Translations under genes and position numbers: made by a program
Shown: positions 39,615-50,828 of the stretch, one piece after another
Position numbering within the stretch: position 1 is the first letter of the stretch
Layout of the letters: each line of letters begins with the position of its first letter
The notes under the pieces: model-generated
Told to the model about the DNA's origin: nothing
What the model saw: the letters and a program-made list of their open reading frames with translations, nothing else
The model's database searches: none
Assembly (NCBI RefSeq): GCF_040729435.1
Contig: NZ_CP160398.1
Coordinates: forward strand, 1,798,001 to 1,862,000
Source: Pseudomonas sp. HOU2
Lineage (GTDB): Bacteria; Pseudomonadota; Gammaproteobacteria; Pseudomonadales; Pseudomonadaceae
DNA: 64,000 bases
Direction of reading: 5' to 3'

Positions 39615-41651
39615 ATGCCATTGCGCCAGCGCCTTGAAAACCTGCCGGTCGGCCAGAAACTGCTGGCCGCCCTGCTGGTGTTGTTGACCACCGTCCTGCT
39701 GGTCGCCAACCTGACCTTTATCAGCGCCGCCTATTACATCTCCCAGGAAAGCATGGCGCCGCAGGCCCTGCAGACCATCGGCCGACTGATCTCCAACCCG
39801 AGCCTGGTCGCGCAAGCCCTCGAATCGCCACAGAGCGCCGAACGCCTGCTCAAGGAACTCGACAGCTATTCGCCGTTGCGCGCGGCGGCGCTGTATGACG
39901 GCAAGGGTGACCGCATCGCCCAGGTGCAGCGTGGCGACAAGCTCAATCTGCCGGAACGCTATCGGCACGTCGAAGCCTGGCAACTGACCGAGTTTCGCAG
40001 CAACCAGTTGATCACCCTGCCCCGCCCCGGCACCGCGCCGGGGCATCTGCTGCTGGTGGCCAGCAGTGAACTGCCGATGGCGTTCTACACCGGCACCCTG
40101 ACTGCCAGCCTCGGCATCCTGATTTTCAGTGTGCTGCTGTGGCTGGTGATTGCCCGGCAGATCAAACGCCTGATCACCCGCCCGATTCATGAGCTGGAAG
40201 AGCTGTCGCGTCAGGTCACCCGCGAAGAGAACTATGCCCTGCGCGCCTCACGCGGCAACCACGATGAAATCGGCAGCCTCGCCGAGGCGTTCAACACCAT
40301 GCTCTCGCGCATCGAAGCCCGCGAACAGCAGCTCAAGCGCGCCCGCGATGACTCGCAGGCCGCTTACGATCAGGCGCAGGGCCTAGCCGAAGAAACCCGC
40401 CACACCAACCGCAAACTGGAACTGGAAGTCCAGGTTCGGAGCAAGATCGAGAAGAAGCTCACCGGATTCCAGAACTACCTCAACAGCATCATCGACTCCA
40501 TGCCTTCGGCGCTGATCGCCCTCGACGAGCAGCTCTACGTGACCCAGTGGAACCAGGAAGCCAGCGCCCTCTCCGGGACGCGTCTGGATGAAGCGCTGAA
40601 CCAGCCGATCTTCCTCGCCTTCGAACCGCTCAAGCCGTTTCTGCCGCAACTCAAGCAGACCGTGGAAGAGCACACGGTGGCGAAAATCGAGCGAGTGACC
40701 TGGTTCAAGGATGACGAACCCAAGCATTACGCCCTGACCTTTTACCCGCTGATGGGCGGTGCCGGGCGGGGTGTGGTGATCCGCATCGACGACATCACCC
40801 AGCGCCTGTCGCTGGAAGAAATGATGGTGCAGTCGGAGAAAATGCTCTCGGTCGGTGGCCTCGCTGCCGGCATGGCCCATGAGATCAACAACCCGCTCGG
40901 CGCGATCCTGCACAACGTGCAGAACATTCGTCGGCGGCTGTCGGCGGATCTGCCGAAGAACCTCGAAACCGCCGAGCAGCTCGGCATCGAACTGGACACG
41001 GTCAACCGCTACCTGCAAAGCCGTGAAGTGCCGAAACTGCTCGATGGCATCCAGCAGGCCGGCGCGCGCGCGGCAAAAATCGTCACCCACATGCTCAGTT
41101 TCAGCCGCCGCAGCACCAGGCAAATGGCCCCGTGCGATCTGCCGGCGTTGATCGATCAGGCGGTGGAAATTGCCGGCAACGACTTTGATCTGGCGATCGG
41201 ATTCGACTTCAAAGGCCAGGCGATCATCCGCCAGTTCGATCCGGCGCTCGGCCCGGTGCCGGGCACCGCCAACGAACTGGAACAAGTGCTGCTCAACCTG
41301 TTGAAAAACGCCGCGCAAGCCATTCACCAGCGCGAGGACGACAGCGAGCCGGGGCGGATCATCCTGCGCACCAAGCTCAATCCGCCATGGGCCGAGATCC
41401 AGGTCGAGGACAACGGCATCGGCATGAGCGAGAACGTGCGCAAACGTACTTTCGAGCCGTTCTTCACCACCAAGGAAATCGGTCAGGGCACGGGGCTGGG
41501 GCTGTCGGTGTCGTACTTCATCATCACCAACAACCACAAAGGCCAGATGGAAGTGCAGTCGGCGCCCGGTCAGGGCACCTGCTTTACCCTGCGCCTGCCG
41601 CTGGCACAACCGGCAGCCATCGCTGCCGAAACCAATCAACTACCGAGGTAA
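39615..41651 (+). CDS. Membrane sensor histidine kinase with HAMP and PAS domains
   Basis: A 678-residue kinase: transmembrane helix (about residues 16-40), periplasmic domain (about 42-155), second helix (about 160-182), HAMP (about 183-240), coiled coil, PAS (about 285-395), HisKA with H-box GMAHEINNPLGA, and HATPase with N-box LLNLLKNAAQAI, DNGIGM and GQGTGLGLS. It is cytoplasmic-membrane located. No response regulator is adjacent, so its partner is unknown. The P. aeruginosa orthologue by position (PA4398) is reported to influence swarming and biofilm. The cobalamin adenosyltransferase gene starts 3 nt downstream, so the two are probably co-transcribed. Confidence 0.9.
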   Translation: MPLRQRLENLPVGQKLLAALLVLLTTVLLVANLTFISAAYYISQESMAPQALQTIGRLISNPSLVAQALESPQSAERLLKELDSYSPLRAAALYDGKGDRIAQVQRGDKLNLPERYRHVEAWQLTEFRSNQLITLPRPGTAPGHLLLVASSELPMAFYTGTLTASLGILIFSVLLWLVIARQIKRLITRPIHELEELSRQVTREENYALRASRGNHDEIGSLAEAFNTMLSRIEAREQQLKRARDDSQAAYDQAQGLAEETRHTNRKLELEVQVRSKIEKKLTGFQNYLNSIIDSMPSALIALDEQLYVTQWNQEASALSGTRLDEALNQPIFLAFEPLKPFLPQLKQTVEEHTVAKIERVTWFKDDEPKHYALTFYPLMGGAGRGVVIRIDDITQRLSLEEMMVQSEKMLSVGGLAAGMAHEINNPLGAILHNVQNIRRRLSADLPKNLETAEQLGIELDTVNRYLQSREVPKLLDGIQQAGARAAKIVTHMLSFSRRSTRQMAPCDLPALIDQAVEIAGNDFDLAIGFDFKGQAIIRQFDPALGPVPGTANELEQVLLNLLKNAAQAIHQREDDSEPGRIILRTKLNPPWAEIQVEDNGIGMSENVRKRTFEPFFTTKEIGQGTGLGLSVSYFIITNNHKGQMEVQSAPGQGTCFTLRLPLAQPAAIAAETNQLPR

Positions 41652-41654
41652 CCC

Positions 41655-42239
41655 ATGGGCTTTCGCTTGTCGAAGATTTACACCCGCACCGGCGACACCG
41701 GCGAAACCGGCCTGGGCGATGGCCGCCGCGTACCCAAGGATCACCCGCGGATCGAAGCGATTGGCGAAGTCGACACGCTGAACAGTCAGGTCGGTGTGCT
41801 GCTGGCCGGATTGATCGCCGAACGTGAGGCATTCCCGGGTTTGAATGAACTGATCGACGTGCTCGCGCCTTGCCAGCATCGCCTGTTTGACCTCGGCGGT
41901 GAGCTGGCGATGCCGGCGTATCAGGCGCTAAACGCGGCAGAAATCGAACGCCTGGAAGCGGCGATCGATGTGTGGAACGAGGAATTGGGGCCGCTGGAGA
42001 ATTTCATTCTGCCCGGCGGTTCGATGCTGATCGCCCAGGCCCATGTGTGCCGCAGTCTGGCGCGCAGTGCCGAGCGGCGTTGTCAGCATTTGAATGCGAT
42101 CGAGCCATTGGCCGGGGTTGGCCTGGCGTATATCAATCGGCTGTCGGATCTGTTGTTCGTGGCCGCAAGGTTGATTGCGCGGCGGCAGGGGATTGCAGAG
42201 ATTTTGTGGCAACCTGCTGCAAAACCAATAGAAATGTAG
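41655..42239 (+). CDS. Corrinoid adenosyltransferase (PduO type)
   Basis: A 194-residue ATP:cob(I)alamin adenosyltransferase with the PduO-type N-terminal motif KIYTRTGDTGETGLGDGRRV and the later RSAERR motif. It makes adenosylcobalamin from cob(I)alamin and ATP. There are no cobalamin genes nearby. Confidence 0.9.
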   Translation: MGFRLSKIYTRTGDTGETGLGDGRRVPKDHPRIEAIGEVDTLNSQVGVLLAGLIAEREAFPGLNELIDVLAPCQHRLFDLGGELAMPAYQALNAAEIERLEAAIDVWNEELGPLENFILPGGSMLIAQAHVCRSLARSAERRCQHLNAIEPLAGVGLAYINRLSDLLFVAARLIARRQGIAEILWQPAAKPIEM

Positions 42240-42254
42240 TGTTTTATTGGCCGC

Positions 42255-42346
42255 CATCGCTGGCAAGCCAGCTCCCACAAGGTTTTGTATCGTTCTCCGC
42301 ATTTGCGGTGCACCCGACACCTGTGGGAGCTGGCTTGCCAGCGATG
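42255..42346. repeat. REP doublet, family A, copy 4 (outward orientation)
   Basis: Here the two family-A units are in opposite relative order from copies 1-3: CATCGCTGGCAAGCCAGCTC comes first, GAGCTGGCTTGCCAGCGATG last. It separates convergent genes. Confidence 0.85.
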
Positions 42347-42369
42347 AGGCCATCAGCCTCAGCACATAA

Positions 42370-43314
42370 TCAAGCTACTGGCCAGAACGCCCGAATCCCC
42401 GCCACACCCTGAGCCCCGACACCCCAAGCCTTCTCGCGCTCCGCCGGGCCAACCCCGCCGAGCAAGAACACCGGTTTGCTGAAGCCCTCGATCAACGCCG
42501 CAGCCTGCTCCCAGCCCAACGGTTGCGCGTCCGGGTGGGTCAAGGTTGGTTGTACCGGCGACAGGGTGACGAAATCCACGCCCATCTGCTCGGCCAGCGC
42601 CAGTTCTTCGGCGTTGTGGCACGAAGCCGCCAACCAGCGCTCCGCCGGCAACGGTCGCCCCGCTTCGGCGTATTTGCGCAATTGCGCGGCGGTGATGTGC
42701 CAGCCGGCCGACGGGAAATCGCCGAGCCATTCGAACGGCCCCTTGATCATCAACTGCGCCTTGCCGGCACACAGACCGGCTGCATCCACCGCCAGATCGC
42801 GGTATTTGGGGTCGTAGCCGTTGGGCGCACGCAGCTGGATCAGTTTGATCCCGCCGGCAATCGCCTTCTGAATGCCGCGTAGCAAGGCCGGGGCTTCCAG
42901 ATCTTCCGGGGTGATCAAGTATTCAGCGGGCAGGCGTGCGGCGGCGACGATTGGCTGGTTGGCGGCCGGAAACTCGTAGCCGGTCAGTTCTTTCGCGCTG
43001 ACCCAGGCCAGTGGCTGACCTTCGGCACCGTGGGGGTCACCGCTGAAGCTCGAGACTTCCCAGACATCCAGCAACACCTGTTTGTCCGGGTAGTCGTGGC
43101 GAACCTTGATCAGTGGACGAGCGGCGCCCACGACAATGCCCAATTCTTCCTGAAGCTCGCGAGCCAGGGCGCTTTCGACCGATTCGTCGGCCTCGACCTT
43201 GCCGCCGGGAAACTCCCACAAGCCGCCCTGATGCTGGGTGTCGGCACGGCGGGCGATGAGGATTTTGCCGCTGTCGTCACGAATGACGGCAGCCGCGACG
43301 TGTACGCGTTTCAC
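42370..43314 (-). CDS. Nudix hydrolase fused to a ThiE-like domain (MutT family)
   Basis: A 314-residue two-domain protein. The N-terminal Nudix domain has the box GGKVEADESVESALARELQEEL (about residues 38-59), matching GX5EX7REUXEE, as in MutT-type 8-oxo-dGTP pyrophosphatases. The C-terminal half (about 135-314) resembles thiamine-phosphate synthase (ThiE/TenI): LIQLRAPN, WHITAAQL, FVTLSPVQPTLTHPDA and LLGGVGP. The GTG start at 43314 follows GGAGGAGTTGAATCC and overlaps the GST stop (GTGA), showing coupling. Whether the ThiE-like half is catalytic is unknown. Confidence 0.88.
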   Translation of the reverse strand: MKRVHVAAAVIRDDSGKILIARRADTQHQGGLWEFPGGKVEADESVESALARELQEELGIVVGAARPLIKVRHDYPDKQVLLDVWEVSSFSGDPHGAEGQPLAWVSAKELTGYEFPAANQPIVAAARLPAEYLITPEDLEAPALLRGIQKAIAGGIKLIQLRAPNGYDPKYRDLAVDAAGLCAGKAQLMIKGPFEWLGDFPSAGWHITAAQLRKYAEAGRPLPAERWLAASCHNAEELALAEQMGVDFVTLSPVQPTLTHPDAQPLGWEQAAALIEGFSKPVFLLGGVGPAEREKAWGVGAQGVAGIRAFWPVA

Positions 43315-43943
43315 GGATTCAACTCCTCCAGTCCCGCCTTTTGCCACGCCTTGAAGGCGGGCCATTGGTAGACGGTTTCAACATAGGCTTGATCAACCGC
43401 CGGCAACTGCACCTGGTAAGTCCGCAGGCGCACGGCAATCGGGGCGAAGAACGCATCAGCCAGACTCACCCGGCCAAACAGATACGGTCCAGGCTCTGTG
43501 GCGGCAGCGCGGCATTCGGCCCACAGCGCGAGCATGCGTTCGATATCGACCTTCACTTCCGGCGGCACCGGGTTGAGCGGTGCGTCGTGGCTCAGGTTGA
43601 ACGGCATGTGATTGCGCATGGCGAAAAAGCCGCTGTGCATCTGCGCGCACGCAGAACGGGCCTGGGCGCGAGCGTAAACATCGCTCGGCCAGAGCTGATC
43701 GGACGGGAACTGCTCGGCCAGGTATTCGGCGATCGCCAGAGAGTCGGCGATGGTGCCACGAGAGGTTTGCAGCAACGGCACCTTGGCGGTCGGCGAATGC
43801 TTGAGCAGCTTCTCGCGGGTGTCGGGCTTGCCGAGCTTGATCAGTTCTTCGCTGTAGGGTGCGCCGGTCAGCTCGACGGCCAGTGCGGCACGCAGCGACC
43901 AGGAAGAAAGCAGTTTGTCGCCGATGATCAGGTGCAGGGACAT
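43311..43943 (-). CDS. Glutathione S-transferase family protein
   Basis: A 210-residue GST with an N-terminal thioredoxin-like domain (LIIGDKLLSSWSLRAALAVEL, with the Ser-containing active-site region) and a helical C-terminal domain. It is coupled to the downstream Nudix gene. Detoxification of electrophiles is likely; the substrate is unknown. Confidence 0.88.
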   Translation of the reverse strand: MSLHLIIGDKLLSSWSLRAALAVELTGAPYSEELIKLGKPDTREKLLKHSPTAKVPLLQTSRGTIADSLAIAEYLAEQFPSDQLWPSDVYARAQARSACAQMHSGFFAMRNHMPFNLSHDAPLNPVPPEVKVDIERMLALWAECRAAATEPGPYLFGRVSLADAFFAPIAVRLRTYQVQLPAVDQAYVETVYQWPAFKAWQKAGLEELNP

Positions 43944-44001
43944 GGTGTGGCGCCTTTTCGTCAGTGGAAAGCTTCAAGACTTGTAGTGACCGGGCCGACG
44001 C

Positions 44002-44093
44002 TTTCGCGGGCGAGCCCGCTCCCACAGTAGTTTCGGTCGTGCACAAAGGTTGTGTACACCGCAGAACCCTGTGGGAGCGGGCTTGCCCGCGAA
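44002..44093. repeat. REP doublet, family C variant
   Basis: TTCGCGGGCGAGCCCGCTCC and its partner GGAGCGGGCTTGCCCGCGAA flank a short spacer. The arms differ from 37921-38009 by G/C-rich substitutions that conserve the hairpin. Confidence 0.8.
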
Positions 44094-44132
44094 GAGGCCG
44101 GCTCATTCAACATTGATGTTGCCTGACACAAC

Positions 44133-44213
44133 GCCATCGCGAGCAGGCTCACTCCTACAGTAGATGAGTGAACGACACGGATCCCTGTAGGAGTGAGCCT
44201 GCTCGCGATGGCG
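44133..44213. repeat. REP-like inverted pair, family D
   Basis: GCCATCGCGAGCAGGCTCAC and GTGAGCCTGCTCGCGATGGC form a perfectly complementary pair around a spacer of about 40 nt, 40 nt after the preceding doublet. Together the two doublets fill the GST-argJ gap. Confidence 0.8.
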
Positions 44214-44234
44214 GCGACTCGGTCTCAGATTAAA

Positions 44235-45452
44235 TCAGGTCCGGTACTCGGCGTTGATCTTCACGTATTCATGCGACAGGTCGGTGGTCCAGATGGTTTC
44301 GCTGCAATCGCCACGGCCCAGTTCGATGCGGATGGTGATCTCTTCCTGCTGCATCACCGCCGAGCCCTGCGCTTCAGTGTAGGTCGCCGCGCGAGCGCCA
44401 CGGCTGGCGATGCACACGTCGCCAAGGAACACGTCGATCTTGCTCACATCCAGATCCGGCACGCCGGCACGGCCGACAGCGGCCAGAATGCGCCCCCAGT
44501 TCGGGTCGGAGGCAAACAGCGCGGTCTTGATCAGCGGCGAGTGGGCCACGGTGTAACCGACGTCCAGGCATTCCTGATGATTGCCGCCGCCGTTGACTTC
44601 AACGGTGACGAATTTGGTCGCGCCTTCGCCGTCACGCACGATGGCCTGGGCCACGTCCATGCACACTTCGAATACCGCTTGCTTGAGCTTGTCGAACAGC
44701 TCGCCTTCGGCGCGGGTGATTTCCGGCAGCGCAGCCTTGCCGGTGGCGATCAACATGCAGCAGTCGTTGGTCGAGGTGTCGCCGTCGATGGTAATGCGGT
44801 TGAACGACTTGTTCGCACCGTCGAGCATCAGGTTGTGCAGCACGTCGCGGGCGACTTTGGCGTCGGTAGCGATGTAGCCAAGCATGGTCGCCATGTTCGG
44901 GCGAATCATGCCTGCGCCTTTGCTGATGCCGGTGACGGTGATGGTCACGCCGTCATGCTCGAACTGACGGCTGGCCCCCTTGGGCAGGGTGTCGGTGGTC
45001 ATGATGCCGGTGGCGGCGGCTTCCCAGTTGTTTTCCGACAGGTCGTCCAGCGCCGCTTGCAACGCGCCTTCGATCTTCTCGACCGGCAGTGGCTCGCCGA
45101 TCACGCCGGTGGAGTACGGCAGGATCTGGCTGGCATCGACACCGGTCAGTTCGGCCAGTCTGGCGGTGGTGCGCTCTGCAGCCGCCAGGCCTGGCTCACC
45201 GGTACCGGCGTTGGCGTTGCCGGTGTTGGTCAGCAGGTAACGCACGTCGTTCTGCACACGTTTTTTCGCCAGGATCACCGGCGCGGCGCAAAACGCGTTC
45301 AGCGTGAACACGCCGGCCACGGTCGAACCTTCGGCGCAGCGCATCACTACCACATCCTTGCGCCCGGGGCGCTTGATGCCTGCCGAGGCGATACCGAGTT
45401 CAAAACCGGCAACCGGGTGCAACGTTGGCAAAGGACCAAGACCAACAGCCAT
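44235..45452 (-). CDS. argJ: Ornithine acetyltransferase / N-acetylglutamate synthase
   Basis: A 405-residue bifunctional ArgJ that transfers the acetyl group from N-acetylornithine to glutamate in arginine synthesis. The self-cleavage and nucleophile Thr is in ITIDGDTSTNDCC (about residues 187-199), splitting the chain into alpha and beta subunits. It is downstream of secA. Confidence 0.95.
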   Translation of the reverse strand: MAVGLGPLPTLHPVAGFELGIASAGIKRPGRKDVVVMRCAEGSTVAGVFTLNAFCAAPVILAKKRVQNDVRYLLTNTGNANAGTGEPGLAAAERTTARLAELTGVDASQILPYSTGVIGEPLPVEKIEGALQAALDDLSENNWEAAATGIMTTDTLPKGASRQFEHDGVTITVTGISKGAGMIRPNMATMLGYIATDAKVARDVLHNLMLDGANKSFNRITIDGDTSTNDCCMLIATGKAALPEITRAEGELFDKLKQAVFEVCMDVAQAIVRDGEGATKFVTVEVNGGGNHQECLDVGYTVAHSPLIKTALFASDPNWGRILAAVGRAGVPDLDVSKIDVFLGDVCIASRGARAATYTEAQGSAVMQQEEITIRIELGRGDCSETIWTTDLSHEYVKINAEYRT

Positions 45453-45513
45453 GAATGCGCTCCTTACTCAATGATGTCAGCACCGCTCACAGGGATGGCG
45501 GTGGTGTAAATGG

Positions 45514-45546
45514 CAAAACGCCGCGACGGCAGAAGCCGGTCGCGGC
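45514..45546 (-). terminator. Terminator after secA
   Basis: On the minus strand CGCCGCGACCGGC-TTCT-GCCGTCGCGGCG is followed by TTTTG. It is 28 nt beyond the secA stop, ahead of argJ. Confidence 0.75.
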
Positions 45547-45574
45547 GCGGGTATTTCAGCGATTGAAACGGGAG

Positions 45575-48310
<2,736 letters not shown>

Positions 48311-48617
48311 ATCGGCAGGATCTTCCACACTAAAGGGATGGAGGGCGGCCCCGTGAGTCGCCCGTGCAGCCCTCATGGCCGCATGCGAACGAGCATTCTA
48401 CCCGGAAACGGTGGTGAGGAAAGTGGCGATATTCCACGATGCTGGCACTGCGCTTTGACGGGGCTCACTTAAAATAAGGGCGTTTTGCTCAACTTCAACC
48501 CATCAAGGCAAGAAGTTAGTTGTTGATTTAATGGGTAAAGCAGGGACAAAAGCAATGGGCGAGTGGTTCCGTTGCTTTCTGCTACCATGACGCCTCTGTT
48601 ACTTCAGGTGTTCGATC
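48311..48617. other. Divergent gap between secA and dciA
   Basis: A 307-bp gap. I see no secM-like leader peptide, REP or clear operator; only an imperfect inverted repeat AACCCATCAA ... TTGATTTAATGGGT near 48497-48536. Confidence 0.4.
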
Positions 48618-49073
48618 ATGGCATTTCGCCCCCTTACAGCCAGAGCGCCCGCCGTTCTGCTACGCGAAGCCAAGCCGCTCAAAGCCATCCTCGGCCATGC
48701 CCAACGCCTCGCTCATCTGCAACGCCTGCTTGAAAGCCAGCTGCAACCCGCCGCTCGCGCACACTGTCATGTGGCCAAGTGGCGTGAAGGTGAACTGTCG
48801 CTGGTGGTCACTGACGGCCATTGGGCTACACGCCTGCGCTACCAGCAAAAACGCCTGCAACGGCAACTGCAGCTGTTCGAAGAGTTCGCCAACCTGACGC
48901 GAATCAAATTCAGCGTGCGACCACCGATCGTCCAGCCTGGGGCTGCCGGGCACACGATGGACCTGTCGAGCGATGCGGCGGCGACCATTCAGTCCACGGC
49001 CGACGGGATCAGCGATCCTGGCCTGCGCGCGGCGCTTGAGCGTCTGGCGGCGCACGCCAAAGACAAGGCCTGA
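48618..49073 (+). CDS. dciA: DciA (DUF721) replicative helicase loader
   Basis: A 151-residue protein with the DUF721 core (about residues 15-105, including VAKWREGELSLVVTDGHWATRLRYQQ), a KH-like fold, and a flexible C-terminal tail. DciA helps load DnaB in bacteria lacking DnaC. Its position divergent from secA is conserved in Pseudomonas. Confidence 0.88.
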   Translation: MAFRPLTARAPAVLLREAKPLKAILGHAQRLAHLQRLLESQLQPAARAHCHVAKWREGELSLVVTDGHWATRLRYQQKRLQRQLQLFEEFANLTRIKFSVRPPIVQPGAAGHTMDLSSDAAATIQSTADGISDPGLRAALERLAAHAKDKA

Positions 49074-49082
49074 AGCAAAAGC

Positions 49083-49158
49083 AAAAGATCGCAGCCTGCG
49101 GCAGCTCCTACAGTTGAAATACGTTCCCCTGTAGGAGCTGCCGCAGGCTGCGATCTTT
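49083..49158. repeat. REP doublet, family B, copy 2
   Basis: AAAGATCGCAGCCTGCGGCA and its inverse flank a spacer; it lies between the convergent dciA and the HerA-like gene and could act as a bidirectional terminator. Confidence 0.85.
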
Positions 49159-49162
49159 GCTT

Positions 49163-50644
49163 TTAGCGGCGTTTACTGCCGCCAAGTAACGAGCCCATCA
49201 AACCGCGCACCAGTTGCTTGCCCAGATTGTTCGCGGCCTGGCGCATCGCCGATTTCAAGGCCTGCCCCGCCGCCGTGCCCAGAAACTCTCCGGCCCGATC
49301 GGCCAGGCTCGGCTCTTCGGCTGCCGGCTTACCCGCTGGCGCATCCGGTGCCAGATCCTTGCGGCCCATCAGGATTTCATACGCCGACTCACGATCGATC
49401 GGCTTGTCATAACGGCCTTTGAACGGCGACCCGGCAATCAGCATGGTGCGTTCGGTCTCGCTCAGCGGCCCGATCCGCGACTGCGGTGGCGCCACCAGCA
49501 CCCGCTGGACCATCTCCGGCGTGCCTTTTTCCTGCAGCGTCCCGACCAGTGCTTCGCCGATACCCAATTCCGTCAGCACCGACAAGGTGTCGAATGCCGG
49601 ATTCGGCCGGAAGCCATCGGCCACCGCGCGCAGGGACTTCTGCTCCTTGGCGGTGAACGCACGCAAACCGTGCTGGATGCGCAGACCGAGTTGCGCCAGC
49701 ACGTTATCCGGCAAATCCCCCGGTGACTGGGTGACGAAATACACGCCGACACCTTTCGAGCGAATCAGCCGCACCACCTGCTCCAGACGCTCCTGCAGCG
49801 CCTTGGGCGTATCACCGAAGAGCAAATGCGCTTCATCGAAGAACAGCGCCAGCAGCGGTTTGTCGGCGTCGCCGCGCTCCGGCAACTGCTCGAACAGCTC
49901 GGCCAGCAGCCACAGCAGGAACGTCGCGTAGACCTTCGGCGCCTCGTGTACCAGACGGCTGGCATCGAGCAAATGAATGCGTCCACGGCCATCGGCGGAC
50001 GGTTGAAGAATGTCTTCGAGTTGCAGCGCCGGTTCGCCGAACAAGGCTTCAGCGCCCTGCTGTTCCAGGGTCGCCAGCCTGCGCAACAGCGCCTGACTGG
50101 AACCGGTGGTCATCAGCGCAGCATCTTCGCCGAGCAGTTGCGGGTTGTCCTTGAGGTGATTGAGCAGCGCCTTGAGGTCTTTCAGATCCAGCAGCAACAG
50201 GCCTTCGCGATCCGCCACTTTAAAGGCTGCGTACAGCGCCGACTGCTGGCTGTCGGTCAGTTCCAGCAGGCTGCCGATCAGCAACGGGCCCATTTCACTC
50301 AAGGTGGTACGCAACGGATGACCGGATTCACCGTGAATGTCCCACAGCGTCACCGGATAGGCCTGCGGCTTGTGGTCGAGCCAGGGCATCCCGGCGATGC
50401 GCTCGGCAACCTTGCCCTGCGGATTGCCGGCGGCACCGAGGCCACACAGGTCGCCCTTGATGTCGGCGGCGAACACCGCGACCCCGGCGTCACTGAATGC
50501 TTCGGCAAGGCGTTGCAAAGTCACGGTCTTGCCGGTCCCGGTCGCACCGGCGATCAGCCCGTGACGGTTGGCCAGGCGCATGGCCTGAGCAATCGGTTGC
50601 CCCGCCAGATCGGCGCCGATAACGAGTTGCGATGTGTCAGGCAT
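49163..50644 (-). CDS. HerA-like ATPase, DUF853 (YjgR family)
   Basis: A 493-residue P-loop ATPase of the HerA/FtsK superfamily. Walker A GATGTGKT is at residues 33-40 and Walker B LLALFFDEAHLLF at about 268-280. The C-terminal tail is Ala/Gly-rich with basic residues. YjgR/DUF853 proteins have no firmly known function; relatives move or trim DNA. It is convergent with dciA. Confidence 0.85.
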   Translation of the reverse strand: MPDTSQLVIGADLAGQPIAQAMRLANRHGLIAGATGTGKTVTLQRLAEAFSDAGVAVFAADIKGDLCGLGAAGNPQGKVAERIAGMPWLDHKPQAYPVTLWDIHGESGHPLRTTLSEMGPLLIGSLLELTDSQQSALYAAFKVADREGLLLLDLKDLKALLNHLKDNPQLLGEDAALMTTGSSQALLRRLATLEQQGAEALFGEPALQLEDILQPSADGRGRIHLLDASRLVHEAPKVYATFLLWLLAELFEQLPERGDADKPLLALFFDEAHLLFGDTPKALQERLEQVVRLIRSKGVGVYFVTQSPGDLPDNVLAQLGLRIQHGLRAFTAKEQKSLRAVADGFRPNPAFDTLSVLTELGIGEALVGTLQEKGTPEMVQRVLVAPPQSRIGPLSETERTMLIAGSPFKGRYDKPIDRESAYEILMGRKDLAPDAPAGKPAAEEPSLADRAGEFLGTAAGQALKSAMRQAANNLGKQLVRGLMGSLLGGSKRR

Positions 50645-50828
50645 TTTGTCACCTATGGTTAATCTTTAATCCGCTGTGGCCGATAGCTAAGGCGAGAACC
50701 GACTGAAAAGTCGGTCGGACATTTCCCTAAGGAGAGTCGGAAATATCAGTTTGTTTCACCCTTGCCCATATTGCGCGTCTTTATAAAAGCACGCCCAGGA
50801 CATTAAGACCTTAGCGGAACCCCAAGCC

